Of a stretch of 33,070 nucleotides of DNA, positions 1-7,317 are shown piece by piece. The stretch comes from Tardiphaga sp. (GTDB taxonomy: Bacteria; Pseudomonadota; Alphaproteobacteria; Rhizobiales; Xanthobacteraceae), in the NCBI GenBank assembly GCA_028290325.1, contig JAQGJY010000094.1, forward strand, positions 1 through 33,070. The letters run 5' to 3'. Numbering within the stretch: position 1 is the first letter of the stretch; each line of letters opens with the position of its first letter. The notes under the pieces are model-generated. The model ran no database searches and was not told where the DNA came from. It saw only the letters and a program-made list of their open reading frames with translations. The translations under genes were made by a program, and so were the position numbers.

Positions 1-1634
1 GTCAACTCCCAGCGAACATCGTCGCGATTGCCGCGTGTGCCGATTTCATAGGTCGTGGCGCGCTGCGGCCGGATGCTGGTGAAGGGGATGACGGGAATCC
101 CCGGTCCCGACGCGCTCTCGCCGAAACTCGGCACCTCGGCGCTGCGCGAGACATTGCCGAACACCTGCACCGCGGGATCAACCTGCCACAGCACGCCGAA
201 CTTCGGACTCAGCAGATCGAACGACGTCGATCCCGATTGGTCGCCGTCAGTCAGAAATCGGTCTCGCCGATCGCGCGTCGCGTGCAGAAACTGCGCACCG
301 GCGACCAGCGCGATACTCGGCACGACGTAGAGCGAATTTTCCGCATAGACCGAGATATTTTTCGCGGTGTCGAGCGACGACGATGCCAGCGCGCCCTTCT
401 GTCCCGCCACGTTGACGAATTGCTGATTGTCGATGCTGCCGTTCAGCACGTTGACCCCGGCGACGAGGCGATTGCGCAAGCCGCCAATCACGCGGTCGTC
501 GGTGGCGCGTGCGAAGGCGCCGTAGTCCTGATAGCGATAATCGAGCCATTGGAAGATCGGATGCATCAGATGCCGATCGACACCGAATGCGCCGAATTCG
601 ACGATTGTATTCTCCAACCGCACTGTCGTCTTGTTGGCGACCCGCACTGTATCGATGTTGCGTTGCTGGTCGAGCGCGAGATTATTCGGCGCGGCGGTCT
701 GTGGCGAATTCAGCGCCGACGCTTTCGTCACCGTTCCGGGAATGCGCTGCCGCACTTCATTGGCGTTGATGTAGAAGCGCGTCTCGACGTCCTCGTTGAC
801 GCGGTAGCCGACGTTGCCGCTGACGCGCGTCGCTTGGCCTTCGCTGTGATCGCGGTAGCCGTTCGCCGCTTGCGTCGATGCCGTGAGAAAGCCGTCCCAC
901 GCCCCGTTCGCGCCGCCGGCGGATGCCTGCAAGCGGCGAAACCCGAACGCGCCGACGTCCAGACTCACCACATTGGTGAAAGGATCGCGACCCGATGGCG
1001 TGACGAAATTAATCGCGCCACCCAGCGCGTTCGCGCCGAAGCGCAGCGCGTTGCCGCCTTTATAGACCTCGACGAATTTATACGCGGTCGGATCGATCTC
1101 CTGAAAATCGCCGTAGCCGTCGGCCGTGTTGATCGGAACGCCATCCATGTAAAGCTGCACGCCGCGCAAATGGAAATTGCGCGACAGGCCCGATCCGCGG
1201 ATCGACAGCCGCGTGTCATCGCCCCATTTCGGCTGCGCGAACACGCCGGGCACGTAATCCAGGATGTCCTTGATGGTGTTGGCGACGGTCGTATTCTTGT
1301 AGGCCTCGGCGGGCACGATCGCGACGCCGCCGGGGGTGTGTTGGATTTCGCGTAACGCCGCTTGTGTGCTGAGCACCGTCAGCGAGGTTTGCGACACGCC
1401 GAGCCCGCCGGCCGGCGCCGGCTGTGGCGACGCGACGGTGCGCGGATTGCGCGTCAAGCGAGCGACATTGCGGGCGGGCCGCGGCGCGACGGCGGCGCGT
1501 GACCGCGGCTCATCGATGGTGACGGCCGGCAATCGCGAGCTTTGCGCCTTCGCGGCGCACGGCAGCGACAACGCGGCGGCGGAGATCAGAAAAACGACGC
1601 GCGTGCGCCAACGCAACGAAGAGGGTCGAAACAT
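1..1634 (-). CDS. TonB-dependent outer-membrane receptor (3' part missing)
   Basis: The minus-strand frame is open from an ATG at 1634 to the left edge, 544 codons with no stop, so the C-terminal barrel strands lie outside the window. An AGGA ribosome-binding site sits about 8 bases before the ATG. The N-terminus looks like a signal peptide: arginines, then the hydrophobic VVFLISAAALSL, then an AKAQS cleavage region. A plug domain follows from roughly residue 80 to 210, with LRGVQLYMDGVPIN and YKGGNALRFGANALGGAINF, the usual TonB receptor plug signatures. After that come beta-barrel repeats such as ISVYAENSLYVV. The family imports iron complexes, cobalamin, copper or other ligands through the outer membrane using TonB energy. 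The ligand cannot be read from the sequence. The gene lies 94 bp downstream of a DUF2946-like gene on the same strand, probably in one transcript. Confidence 0.93.
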   Translation of the reverse strand, partial: MFRPSSLRWRTRVVFLISAAALSLPCAAKAQSSRLPAVTIDEPRSRAAVAPRPARNVARLTRNPRTVASPQPAPAGGLGVSQTSLTVLSTQAALREIQHTPGGVAIVPAEAYKNTTVANTIKDILDYVPGVFAQPKWGDDTRLSIRGSGLSRNFHLRGVQLYMDGVPINTADGYGDFQEIDPTAYKFVEVYKGGNALRFGANALGGAINFVTPSGRDPFTNVVSLDVGAFGFRRLQASAGGANGAWDGFLTASTQAANGYRDHSEGQATRVSGNVGYRVNEDVETRFYINANEVRQRIPGTVTKASALNSPQTAAPNNLALDQQRNIDTVRVANKTTVRLENTIVEFGAFGVDRHLMHPIFQWLDYRYQDYGAFARATDDRVIGGLRNRLVAGVNVLNGSIDNQQFVNVAGQKGALASSSLDTAKNISVYAENSLYVVPSIALVAGAQFLHATRDRRDRFLTDGDQSGSTSFDLLSPKFGVLWQVDPAVQVFGNVSRSAEVPSFGESASGPGIPVIPFTSIRPQRATTYEIGTRGNRDDVRWEL

Positions 1635-1684
1635 GGGGTGATCCTGATGCCGGCATCGACGCCGGCGCATGCGATAAGCGATGA

Positions 1685-1711
1685 GATCGCGGCGCATGGA
1701 TCGCCGCGATC
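1685..1711. other. Inverted repeat between the DUF2946-like gene and the receptor gene
   Basis: A perfect 10-bp stem (1685-1694 with 1702-1711) encloses a 7-base loop. It lies in the 94-bp gap between the two minus-strand genes. There is no T-tract on either side, so it is not a standard intrinsic terminator. It could act as an mRNA stability or processing element between the two cistrons, but hairpins of this size also arise by chance in GC-rich DNA. Confidence 0.3.
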
Positions 1712-1728
1712 ACGAGATCGTCTTGTCG

Positions 1729-2100
1729 TCAGGATGATGCGGGTGGCGCGCGCGCCTGCGCGTGCGAAGACTCGCGCGCGGCCATCGCGTCGGGACGGTA
1801 CGCCCGCCAGGCCACGCGATAGGCATGCCGTTCCGGAGTCGCGATCGCGGCGACGGGCGAACCGATCGGCGCGCCCGCATGGGTGACGCAGCACGCCGAA
1901 CAGGATCCGTCTCGCTTGTGGTGAACGGTGTTGCCCGGATCGGCGAGATCGGCCTTCTCGATGCTGGAGCAGATCGTGGCGGAATGCAGCGGATCGGACG
2001 CCGCGATACTCGCAGCCCAGCACGCACCGACCGGCGCAACGATCTGCACCAGGAGCGCGAGCAAAACGATCGGAAGCAATCGGCCCAACCGACGGCGCAT
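1729..2100 (-). CDS. Small secreted DUF2946-like protein
   Basis: This 123-residue protein has a basic, hydrophobic N-terminus (MRRRLGRLLP, then IVLLALLVQIVAP) that looks like a signal peptide or membrane anchor. The mature part carries Cys44, Cys67, Cys70 and Cys71 with His60, His61 and His74. The cysteine/histidine cluster, the size and the alanine/proline-rich end with RAPP fit the DUF2946 family, whose function is not established and whose members often lie beside metal or TonB-related genes. The start is supported by an AGGAAAGGTGG ribosome-binding sequence upstream of the ATG. A longer alternative frame (from 2243) overlaps this one but has no family character. Metal binding is inferred only from residue content. 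The family call was made by eye without a profile search. Confidence 0.6.
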   Translation of the reverse strand: MRRRLGRLLPIVLLALLVQIVAPVGACWAASIAASDPLHSATICSSIEKADLADPGNTVHHKRDGSCSACCVTHAGAPIGSPVAAIATPERHAYRVAWRAYRPDAMAARESSHAQARAPPASS

Positions 2101-2319
2101 GATGCGGCCACCTTTCCTGCCGGCGAAATACCACGCGGCTCGAACCGAGTCGAGAACGGAGCACTCGGACGGAAATGCTCTAAATTAAGGCAGCGATCAT
2201 CGGCCTCCGCGCGCAGTTGAAAGAAGCGAAAGCCCAAATGCAATCATCACAACTGTTCCTGGCGCACGAACGATCGTTTCACGAGATGCTTGAATTTTAG
2301 ACGATCATTGCCAAAACAG

Positions 2320-2466
2320 ATGACAAGATTGAAAAACTCGATTACCAAGGGTGCAACAGACAAACGCAAGGGCGTCTGGTGGTCCAAGTCTCGGGAGGAA
2401 CCCTGGCGCGCACAAGCGGCGTCACCCCATCAAATCAAGAATAAATCTTATTGTTTTGGGGAATAG
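2320..2466 (+). CDS. Possible small protein of 48 residues, unrecognised
   Basis: An ATG at 2320 opens 48 codons ending in TAG at 2464-2466, just 17 bases before a strong plus-strand terminator. The predicted peptide is basic and hydrophilic, with KGVWWSKSREEPW in the middle and no signal peptide or membrane segment. There is no clear Shine-Dalgarno sequence before the ATG, which weakens the case. It is listed because a free-standing plus-strand terminator directly follows it. It competes with the interpretation of this stretch as a non-coding RNA. Confidence 0.2.
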   Translation: MTRLKNSITKGATDKRKGVWWSKSREEPWRAQAASPHQIKNKSYCFGE

Positions 2467-2483
2467 GGTCGACACAATGTTCC

Positions 2484-2512
2484 GAGCAGGGCGAGAGCCC
2501 TGCTCTTTTTTT
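2484..2512 (+). terminator. Strong rho-independent terminator, plus direction
   Basis: GAGCAGGGC (2484-2492), a GAGA loop and GCCCTGCTC (2497-2505) form a perfect 9-bp stem, followed at once by seven T residues (2506-2512). In the minus direction no T-tract follows the stem, so it does not serve the DUF1467 gene. It must end a plus-strand transcript that starts in the preceding few hundred bases. Confidence 0.85.
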
Positions 2513-2528
2513 CGCGATATGGCAAAGT

Positions 2529-2804
2529 CTAGATCGGCAGTCCCATCAATTGCGACAGCCGCTCGATGTTGAAATAGCCGGCGCGAAACGCGCCGAACCC
2601 GGCGACGAAAATCACCAGCGAGATCAGAGTCGTCCACACCAATTTCGCGCGCATGCGAGAGACGATCGGCGCGCCGGGATCGGTGCCATCCGTCTGATCG
2701 CCGTCTTCATGCTGGCTCCGGACGCCGAACGGAAGCGTCACGAACAGCACGATCCACCACAACACAAAGTAGATCGCGAGCGCCGACGAGATCGTATAGG
2801 CCAT
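2529..2804 (-). CDS. DUF1467 family small membrane protein
   Basis: The 91-residue protein has two predicted membrane helices: one near residues 5-25 (SALAIYFVLWWIVLFVTLPFG) and one near residues 55-72 (LVWTTLISLVIFVAGFGA). A hydrophilic loop rich in Asp and Gly joins them. Length, topology and the FVTLPFGVRSQ segment match the DUF1467 family, a small alphaproteobacterial membrane protein family of unknown function often found downstream of methylmalonyl-CoA epimerase. It is the last gene of the nuo-to-mce gene string, 140 bp after mce, so it may be on the same transcript or have its own promoter. No standard terminator follows it. Confidence 0.85.
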   Translation of the reverse strand: MAYTISSALAIYFVLWWIVLFVTLPFGVRSQHEDGDQTDGTDPGAPIVSRMRAKLVWTTLISLVIFVAGFGAFRAGYFNIERLSQLMGLPI

Positions 2805-2944
2805 GAGATCAAGTCTTTCGGTTTTCGGTTTGCGAAGTGGAACGCGGAACAGTCATCGCCCTCTCCCTTCTGGGAGGAGCAAGATCGGTCGTGACGCAAT
2901 CGCGCCACCTCGTCGTCCGTGCCGGGTAATGGGCTATCCGCCGC

Positions 2945-3349
2945 TCAGCTCTCTTCGATCTCGACAAGCGCGCCGGAAAAATCCTTCGGATGAAGAAAGA
3001 GCACCGGCTTGCCATGCGCGCCGATCTTCGGTGTGCCGTCGCCAAGCACGCGCGCGCCTTCCGCGATCAACTGGTCCCGCGCCGCGATGATATCCGGCAC
3101 CTCGTAGCAGATGTGATGGATGCCGCCGTCAGCATTGCGATCGACGAATTTCTGGATCGGCGAATTCTCGCCCAGCGGCTGGATGAATTCGATCTTGGTA
3201 TTCGGCAACGTCGCGAAGACAGTGATGACGCCATGTTCCGGCAGCGCGACCGCGCCGGAAATCTCGGCGCCGAAAGCTGTGCCATAGATCCTCGCGGCTT
3301 TTTCCGCGTCCGCGACCGCGATCGCGACATGGTTCAGACGGCCGAGCAT
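2945..3349 (-). CDS. mce: Methylmalonyl-CoA epimerase
   Basis: The protein interconverts (2S)- and (2R)-methylmalonyl-CoA, linking propionyl-CoA carboxylase to methylmalonyl-CoA mutase in propionate, odd-chain fatty acid and branched amino acid breakdown. It is a 134-residue vicinal-oxygen-chelate protein of normal length with the two beta-alpha-beta-beta-beta modules. It starts with LNHVAIAVAD (metal ligand His7), continues with IEFIQPLG (Gln57) and GGIHHICYEV (His78/79), and ends with FSGALVEIEE (Glu130), the expected metal-binding set for cobalt- or zinc-type epimerases. It lies 24 bp after the rnj stop on the same strand. Glyoxalase I is a related family, but the HHICYEV and PKDFSG signatures favour the epimerase. 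Confidence 0.92.
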   Translation of the reverse strand: MLGRLNHVAIAVADAEKAARIYGTAFGAEISGAVALPEHGVITVFATLPNTKIEFIQPLGENSPIQKFVDRNADGGIHHICYEVPDIIAARDQLIAEGARVLGDGTPKIGAHGKPVLFLHPKDFSGALVEIEES

Positions 3350-3373
3350 ATTGGTTTCCTTCGACCTCGTTCG

Positions 3374-5044
3374 TCAGATCACTGACACCAACACCGAGGC
3401 AACGGTCTTCTTGCCCCACTGCTCGTTGATGGCGGCGCGCACCGCGCGCCGCACCGACTCCGCCATCGCGTCGGCATCGCGGCGCCGCGCCTTCGGGAGA
3501 TTTTCGACCGTCGTCACGACGATATCGAACACGATCTCCTCGATCGGCTCGCCGGCCTTGTTCTTCTCGGGGATGCCGAGCAGTTCGACCTGCGGATCAT
3601 CGGCGAGTTCGCCCGCCTCCGTCATCGTAATCGCGACGAAGGCCGCGCCCGCAAAGCCGAGCTTCTTGCGTTCGACGACAGCGCGCGATTTCGAATCTTC
3701 TAAAATAATGCCGTCCTTGTACAGCCGGCCTGACGGGATCTGTTCGATCACCGCCGGATCGCCCGGGCCGAGCCGGACCAGATCGCCGTTCTTGATGACC
3801 ATCACTTTCGGCACGCCGCAGGCGCGGGCAAGCTTGGCATGCTCGTTCAGATGCAGCGCCTCGCCATGCACGGGGATCAGCAATTGCGGTTTCACCCATG
3901 AGATCATGTCGCGGAGTTCGTCGCGGCGCGGATGGCCGGAGACATGCACCATGTTGGTCCGATCGGTGATGACCTCGATGCCCTGATTGACCAGCCCGTT
4001 GATGATGCCGCCGACGGCTTTTTCATTGCCGGGAATCGTGCGCGACGAGAAGATCACCGTGTCGCCTTTATTCAGCGTCACCTGCGGATGATCGTCATTG
4101 GCGATCCGCGACAGCGCCGCGCGCGGCTCACCCTGGCTTCCGGTGCACAGCGCCAGCACCTTGTCCGGCGGAAAGTGACCGTAATAATCGACGCTGCGGA
4201 AATTCTGCACGCCCTTGAGATGCCCGGTTTCGCGCGCGACCTGAACGACGCGATCCATGGCGCGGCCGACCAGCACGACCTCGCGGCCCGCCTCACGCGC
4301 GGCATTGGCCACGGCGCGAATGCGCGCGACGTTCGACGCGAACGTCGTGACGGCGACGCGGCCTTTCGCTTCCTTCACCAGCGCGGTGATGTTGGTGCCG
4401 ACTTCGGTCTCGGATGGCGAGCGCCCTTCGCGCACGGCGTTTGTCGAATCGCCGATCAGCGCCAGCACGCCCTGCTCGCCCAGTTCACGCAAGCGGCGCT
4501 CGTCGGTGGGGCTGCCGACCAGCGGCGTCGGATCGATCTTCCAGTCGCCGGTGTGCAACACGATTCCCAGAGGCGTGTGCAACGCCAGCGCATGTGATTC
4601 CGGGATCGAATGCGCCACCGGAATGAACTCGACATTGAACGGACCGATATCGACCCGGCTGCCGGACTCGACGATGGTGACCGGAATTTTCGGCGGGTTA
4701 CGTTCGGATGCGAGCTTCGCGGCGAACAGAGCCGCGCTGAACTTGGTCGCGTAGATCGGACATTTCAGCTTCGGCCACAAATCGATGATGGCGCCGAAAT
4801 GATCCTCATGCGCATGCGTCAGCACGAGGCCGACGAGGTTCTTCTTCTCTTTTTCGAGAAAGCGAATATCCGGCATGATCAGGTCGATGCCGGGCAAATG
4901 CTCCTCGTCGCCGAACGACACGCCGAGGTCGATCGCCAACCAGTTCCTCTGGTTGCCCTTGCTCAATCCGTAGATCGACAGGTTCATGCCGATTTCGCCG
5001 ACGCCGCCGAGCGGCGCGAAAGTCAGTTCGTCTGGTCGCGTCAT
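3374..5044 (-). CDS. rnj: Ribonuclease J
   Basis: RNase J is a cytoplasmic metallo-beta-lactamase/beta-CASP nuclease with 5'-3' exonuclease and endonuclease activity on RNA; in alphaproteobacteria it takes part in rRNA and mRNA 5' maturation. At 556 residues it has the family length. The metal-binding motif LTHAHEDH gives His77, His79, Asp81 and His82. A beta-CASP section follows (GRAMDRVVQVARETG, then LCTGSQGEPRAALSRIA), then MVHVSGHPRRDELRDMI and IPVHGEALHLNEHAKLA near residues 370-405. The C-terminal domain ends in QWGKKTVASVLVSVI. The start ATG overlaps the birA stop by one base (TAATG), so its translation is probably coupled to birA. Confidence 0.96.
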   Translation of the reverse strand: MTRPDELTFAPLGGVGEIGMNLSIYGLSKGNQRNWLAIDLGVSFGDEEHLPGIDLIMPDIRFLEKEKKNLVGLVLTHAHEDHFGAIIDLWPKLKCPIYATKFSAALFAAKLASERNPPKIPVTIVESGSRVDIGPFNVEFIPVAHSIPESHALALHTPLGIVLHTGDWKIDPTPLVGSPTDERRLRELGEQGVLALIGDSTNAVREGRSPSETEVGTNITALVKEAKGRVAVTTFASNVARIRAVANAAREAGREVVLVGRAMDRVVQVARETGHLKGVQNFRSVDYYGHFPPDKVLALCTGSQGEPRAALSRIANDDHPQVTLNKGDTVIFSSRTIPGNEKAVGGIINGLVNQGIEVITDRTNMVHVSGHPRRDELRDMISWVKPQLLIPVHGEALHLNEHAKLARACGVPKVMVIKNGDLVRLGPGDPAVIEQIPSGRLYKDGIILEDSKSRAVVERKKLGFAGAAFVAITMTEAGELADDPQVELLGIPEKNKAGEPIEEIVFDIVVTTVENLPKARRRDADAMAESVRRAVRAAINEQWGKKTVASVLVSVI

Positions 5045-5859
5045 TACTGTGTTGCCTTTGCCGACGCGATATCGCCGAAATAAACGTCTCCGGCCGCAAT
5101 CGGGATTCGTTTGTGGTCCGTTGTGACCACGATCATACAGCCGGTGTCATCAATGGTGTCGAATATTCCCGATATAACCGAGGTTCCGGTTTTTATCGAG
5201 ACCGCCTGGCCCAGTCCCGCCGCGCGCTCCAGCCACAACGCCCGGACATCCGGAAAGCCGCGGCCGTTGTTCCAGATGCCTCGCATCTCCTGCCATGAAT
5301 CGGAAAGCGCGGCGAACAGGTCTTCCGCGCTGGCGCTGACGCCCAGCGCATGGAGACAGGCCGTCTCGTAGGGCATATTCTCGGGCGTGGCGACCACGTT
5401 GGTGCCCATGCCGACGACGACGGCCAGCTTGCCGTCCGGCCTGGCCTCGGCTTCCAGATTCATCCCGACCAGCTTGGCGCCGCCGGCGAGAATGTCGTTC
5501 GGCCACTTGAGCCGATAGTCGTTCGCGGCGGAGTCCGGGGCACGTCGCACGGCTTCGGCGCTGACCTGTCGCAACGCTTTCTCGAGCGCGAGACCGGCGG
5601 CGAAGCCAAGCGTCGCGGCGACGGACGGCGTGACGTCGAGAATTTCCAGAACCGAGCTGGCGAGATTACCGCGCGGCGCGACCCACGCGCGATTGCGCCG
5701 GCCGCGACCGGCCGTCTGCATCGTCGTCACGAACCAGCATGGCGCCGGCCCGCCCGCGCGGGCGTGGTCCATCGCGTTGGTATTTGTCGAGCCGGTCTCG
5801 TCGAACACCTTAAGTCCAACGCCGGCACGTCTCGCTTGAGGCCCCAGCGCAAACGCCAT
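5044..5859 (-). CDS. birA: Biotin--[acetyl-CoA-carboxylase] ligase
   Basis: The enzyme activates biotin with ATP to biotinyl-AMP and transfers it to a lysine of biotin carboxyl carrier domains (acetyl-CoA, propionyl-CoA and pyruvate carboxylases). The 271-residue protein shows the ligase domain from its start: TGSTNTNAMDHA, then the biotin/ATP loop GRGRRNRAW (residues 51-59), KWPNDIL (119-124), and a C-terminal SH3-like domain around residues 225-262. It lacks the N-terminal DNA-binding domain of E. coli BirA, so it is a group I ligase without repressor function. Its ATG directly follows the nuoN stop with no gap, and its stop overlaps the rnj start by one base. Confidence 0.95.
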   Translation of the reverse strand: MAFALGPQARRAGVGLKVFDETGSTNTNAMDHARAGGPAPCWFVTTMQTAGRGRRNRAWVAPRGNLASSVLEILDVTPSVAATLGFAAGLALEKALRQVSAEAVRRAPDSAANDYRLKWPNDILAGGAKLVGMNLEAEARPDGKLAVVVGMGTNVVATPENMPYETACLHALGVSASAEDLFAALSDSWQEMRGIWNNGRGFPDVRALWLERAAGLGQAVSIKTGTSVISGIFDTIDDTGCMIVVTTDHKRIPIAAGDVYFGDIASAKATQ

Positions 5860-7305
5860 TTAGAAAAGCGACTTCGCGGCGGTGGTCGCAGCGCTGACCA
5901 GCGGCCCCGGATAGACAAAGAACAAGATCACTAACAGCCCGGAGACCGCGAGCACCGCGCGCAACTCGATCCGCATCGGATCGACCGCGCCCTTCGGCTC
6001 ATCGAAATACATCAGCTTGATGATCATCAGGTAGTAATAGGTGCCGACGACGCTGGCCAGCACGCCGACGACAGCGAGCGTGAACAGCCCGGCCTTGATC
6101 GCCGCGACGAAGACATAGAACTTCGCGAAGAACCCCGCCAGCGGCGGAATGCCGGCCAGCGAGAACAGCAGCATCGCGAAAATGAAGGCGAGCATCGGAT
6201 TGGTGCGCGACAGGCCCGCGAAATCCGCCACGGTCTCGGCCGGCTGGCCATTGCGTTTCATGGTGAGGATGACAGCGAAGGTTCCCAGCGTCATCGCCAC
6301 GTAGATCGCAATGTAAACGAGCACGCCCTGCACGCCCTCGACCGTGCCGGCGGCGAGGCCGACAAGGGCGAAGCCCATGTGGCCAATCGACGAATAGGCC
6401 ATCAGGCGCTTGATGTTGCTTTGGCCGATCGCGGCGAACGAGCCCAGCACCATCGAGGCGATGGCGACGAACACGACGATCTGCTGCCACTGCGCCGCGA
6501 CGCTCGGGAACGCGGTCAGCGCCACGCGCGTGAACACCGCGATCGCGGCCACCTTCGGCGCGGAGGCGAAGAACGCCGTCACCGGCGTCGGCGCGCCTTC
6601 ATAGACGTCTGGCGTCCACATGTGGAACGGCACCGCCGAGACCTTGAAGCACAGCCCTGCGAGCAGAAACACGAGGCCGAACACGAGACCGATATTGCCG
6701 CCCTTGGCCACCGCCGCGATGCCTGCGAAGTTGACCGTTCCGGTAAAGCCGTAGATCAGCGACGCGCCATACAACAGCATGCCCGACGACAGCGCGCCGA
6801 GAACGAAATACTTGAGGCCGGCCTCGGTGGATTTGGCATTGTCGCGGTGGCTGGCGGCAACCACATAAAGCGCGAGGCTCATCAGTTCGAGGCCGAGATA
6901 CAGCATGATCAGATCGCCGGCCGAGATCAGGATCATCATGCCGACGGTCGAGAGGATCACCAGAATGGCGTATTCGAAAATCCTGCGCGATTGATCGGCG
7001 AGAAATTCGGTCGAGAGGATCAGCGTCACGCCGGAGCCGATCAGCGCGAGGATCTTCAGGAAGCGCGCGAAATCATCGACGATGAAACTGCCGCCGAAAG
7101 TGACGAGCTTGCCGGCCGGCAGCGTCACGATCAGTCCGCCGGTGACGATCAGCAACACGACCGCCAACGTGGTGACGAGGCCCGTGGCTTGCGGCCCGCG
7201 AAACGCGCCAAGCATCAACAGCACCATCGCACCCGCCGCGAGCACCAGCTCGGGCAAGATCGGCAGCAGCGAATATCCGGCCATCTCAAAGGTCATATCG
7301 TTCAT
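5860..7305 (-). CDS. nuoN: NADH-quinone oxidoreductase subunit N
   Basis: NuoN is one of three antiporter-like membrane subunits that move protons in complex I. The 481-residue protein is almost entirely transmembrane helices (about 14). It carries the family segments YLGLELMSLALYV (the conserved membrane Glu region), KYFVLGALSSGMLLYG, PFHMWTPDVYEGAPTPVTAF and LMAYSSIGHMGFAL. The start given is the ATG at 7305. An ATG three codons later (7296) has GGGGA at a better distance and may be the true start. It lies 12 bp after the nuoM stop and abuts birA, so birA and rnj are very likely co-transcribed with it. Confidence 0.97.
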   Translation of the reverse strand: MNDMTFEMAGYSLLPILPELVLAAGAMVLLMLGAFRGPQATGLVTTLAVVLLIVTGGLIVTLPAGKLVTFGGSFIVDDFARFLKILALIGSGVTLILSTEFLADQSRRIFEYAILVILSTVGMMILISAGDLIMLYLGLELMSLALYVVAASHRDNAKSTEAGLKYFVLGALSSGMLLYGASLIYGFTGTVNFAGIAAVAKGGNIGLVFGLVFLLAGLCFKVSAVPFHMWTPDVYEGAPTPVTAFFASAPKVAAIAVFTRVALTAFPSVAAQWQQIVVFVAIASMVLGSFAAIGQSNIKRLMAYSSIGHMGFALVGLAAGTVEGVQGVLVYIAIYVAMTLGTFAVILTMKRNGQPAETVADFAGLSRTNPMLAFIFAMLLFSLAGIPPLAGFFAKFYVFVAAIKAGLFTLAVVGVLASVVGTYYYLMIIKLMYFDEPKGAVDPMRIELRAVLAVSGLLVILFFVYPGPLVSAATTAAKSLF

Positions 7306-7317
7306 CCCCGGCGCGCC

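Larger units (their letters stand above)
2290..2512 (+). ncRNA. Candidate plus-strand small RNA ending in an intrinsic terminator
   Basis: The sequence shows, in plus orientation, a short stem (2357-2361 with 2374-2378), a larger AT-rich hairpin closed by CCCCA (2425-2429) and TGGGG (2457-2461), and a near-perfect terminator (2484-2505 plus a run of seven T). No plus-strand protein gene precedes the terminator, so an independent transcript of roughly 150-220 nt is a reasonable inference. The 5' end is uncertain and no clear promoter was found; 2290 is only an outer bound. I do not recognise a known RNA family in it. The alternative is a transcript encoding the 48-codon ORF at 2320-2466. A decayed gene fragment is also possible. 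Confidence 0.35.
2101..2528. other. Gene-poor region between the DUF2946-like and DUF1467 genes
   Basis: About 430 bases separate the end of the DUF1467 gene from the start of the DUF2946-like gene, both on the minus strand. The lower half (2101-2250) should contain the promoter of the DUF2946-like gene, but no convincing -35/-10 pair stands out. The upper half is AT-richer than its surroundings and holds plus-strand hairpins ending in a strong plus-strand terminator, annotated separately. No long ORF with family character is seen in either direction. Confidence 0.6.

Noticed and set aside
237..1355. Plus-strand open frame of 372 codons
   Set aside because: It is the antisense shadow of the TonB-dependent receptor, which has a signal peptide and plug motifs on the minus strand.
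2150..2190. Degenerate match to another rhizobial intergenic repeat near the DUF2946-like gene (AGAGCATTTCCGTCCGA on the minus strand)
   Set aside because: Only the first part resembles the repeat and the rest does not form the expected palindrome, so it may be chance or a decayed copy.
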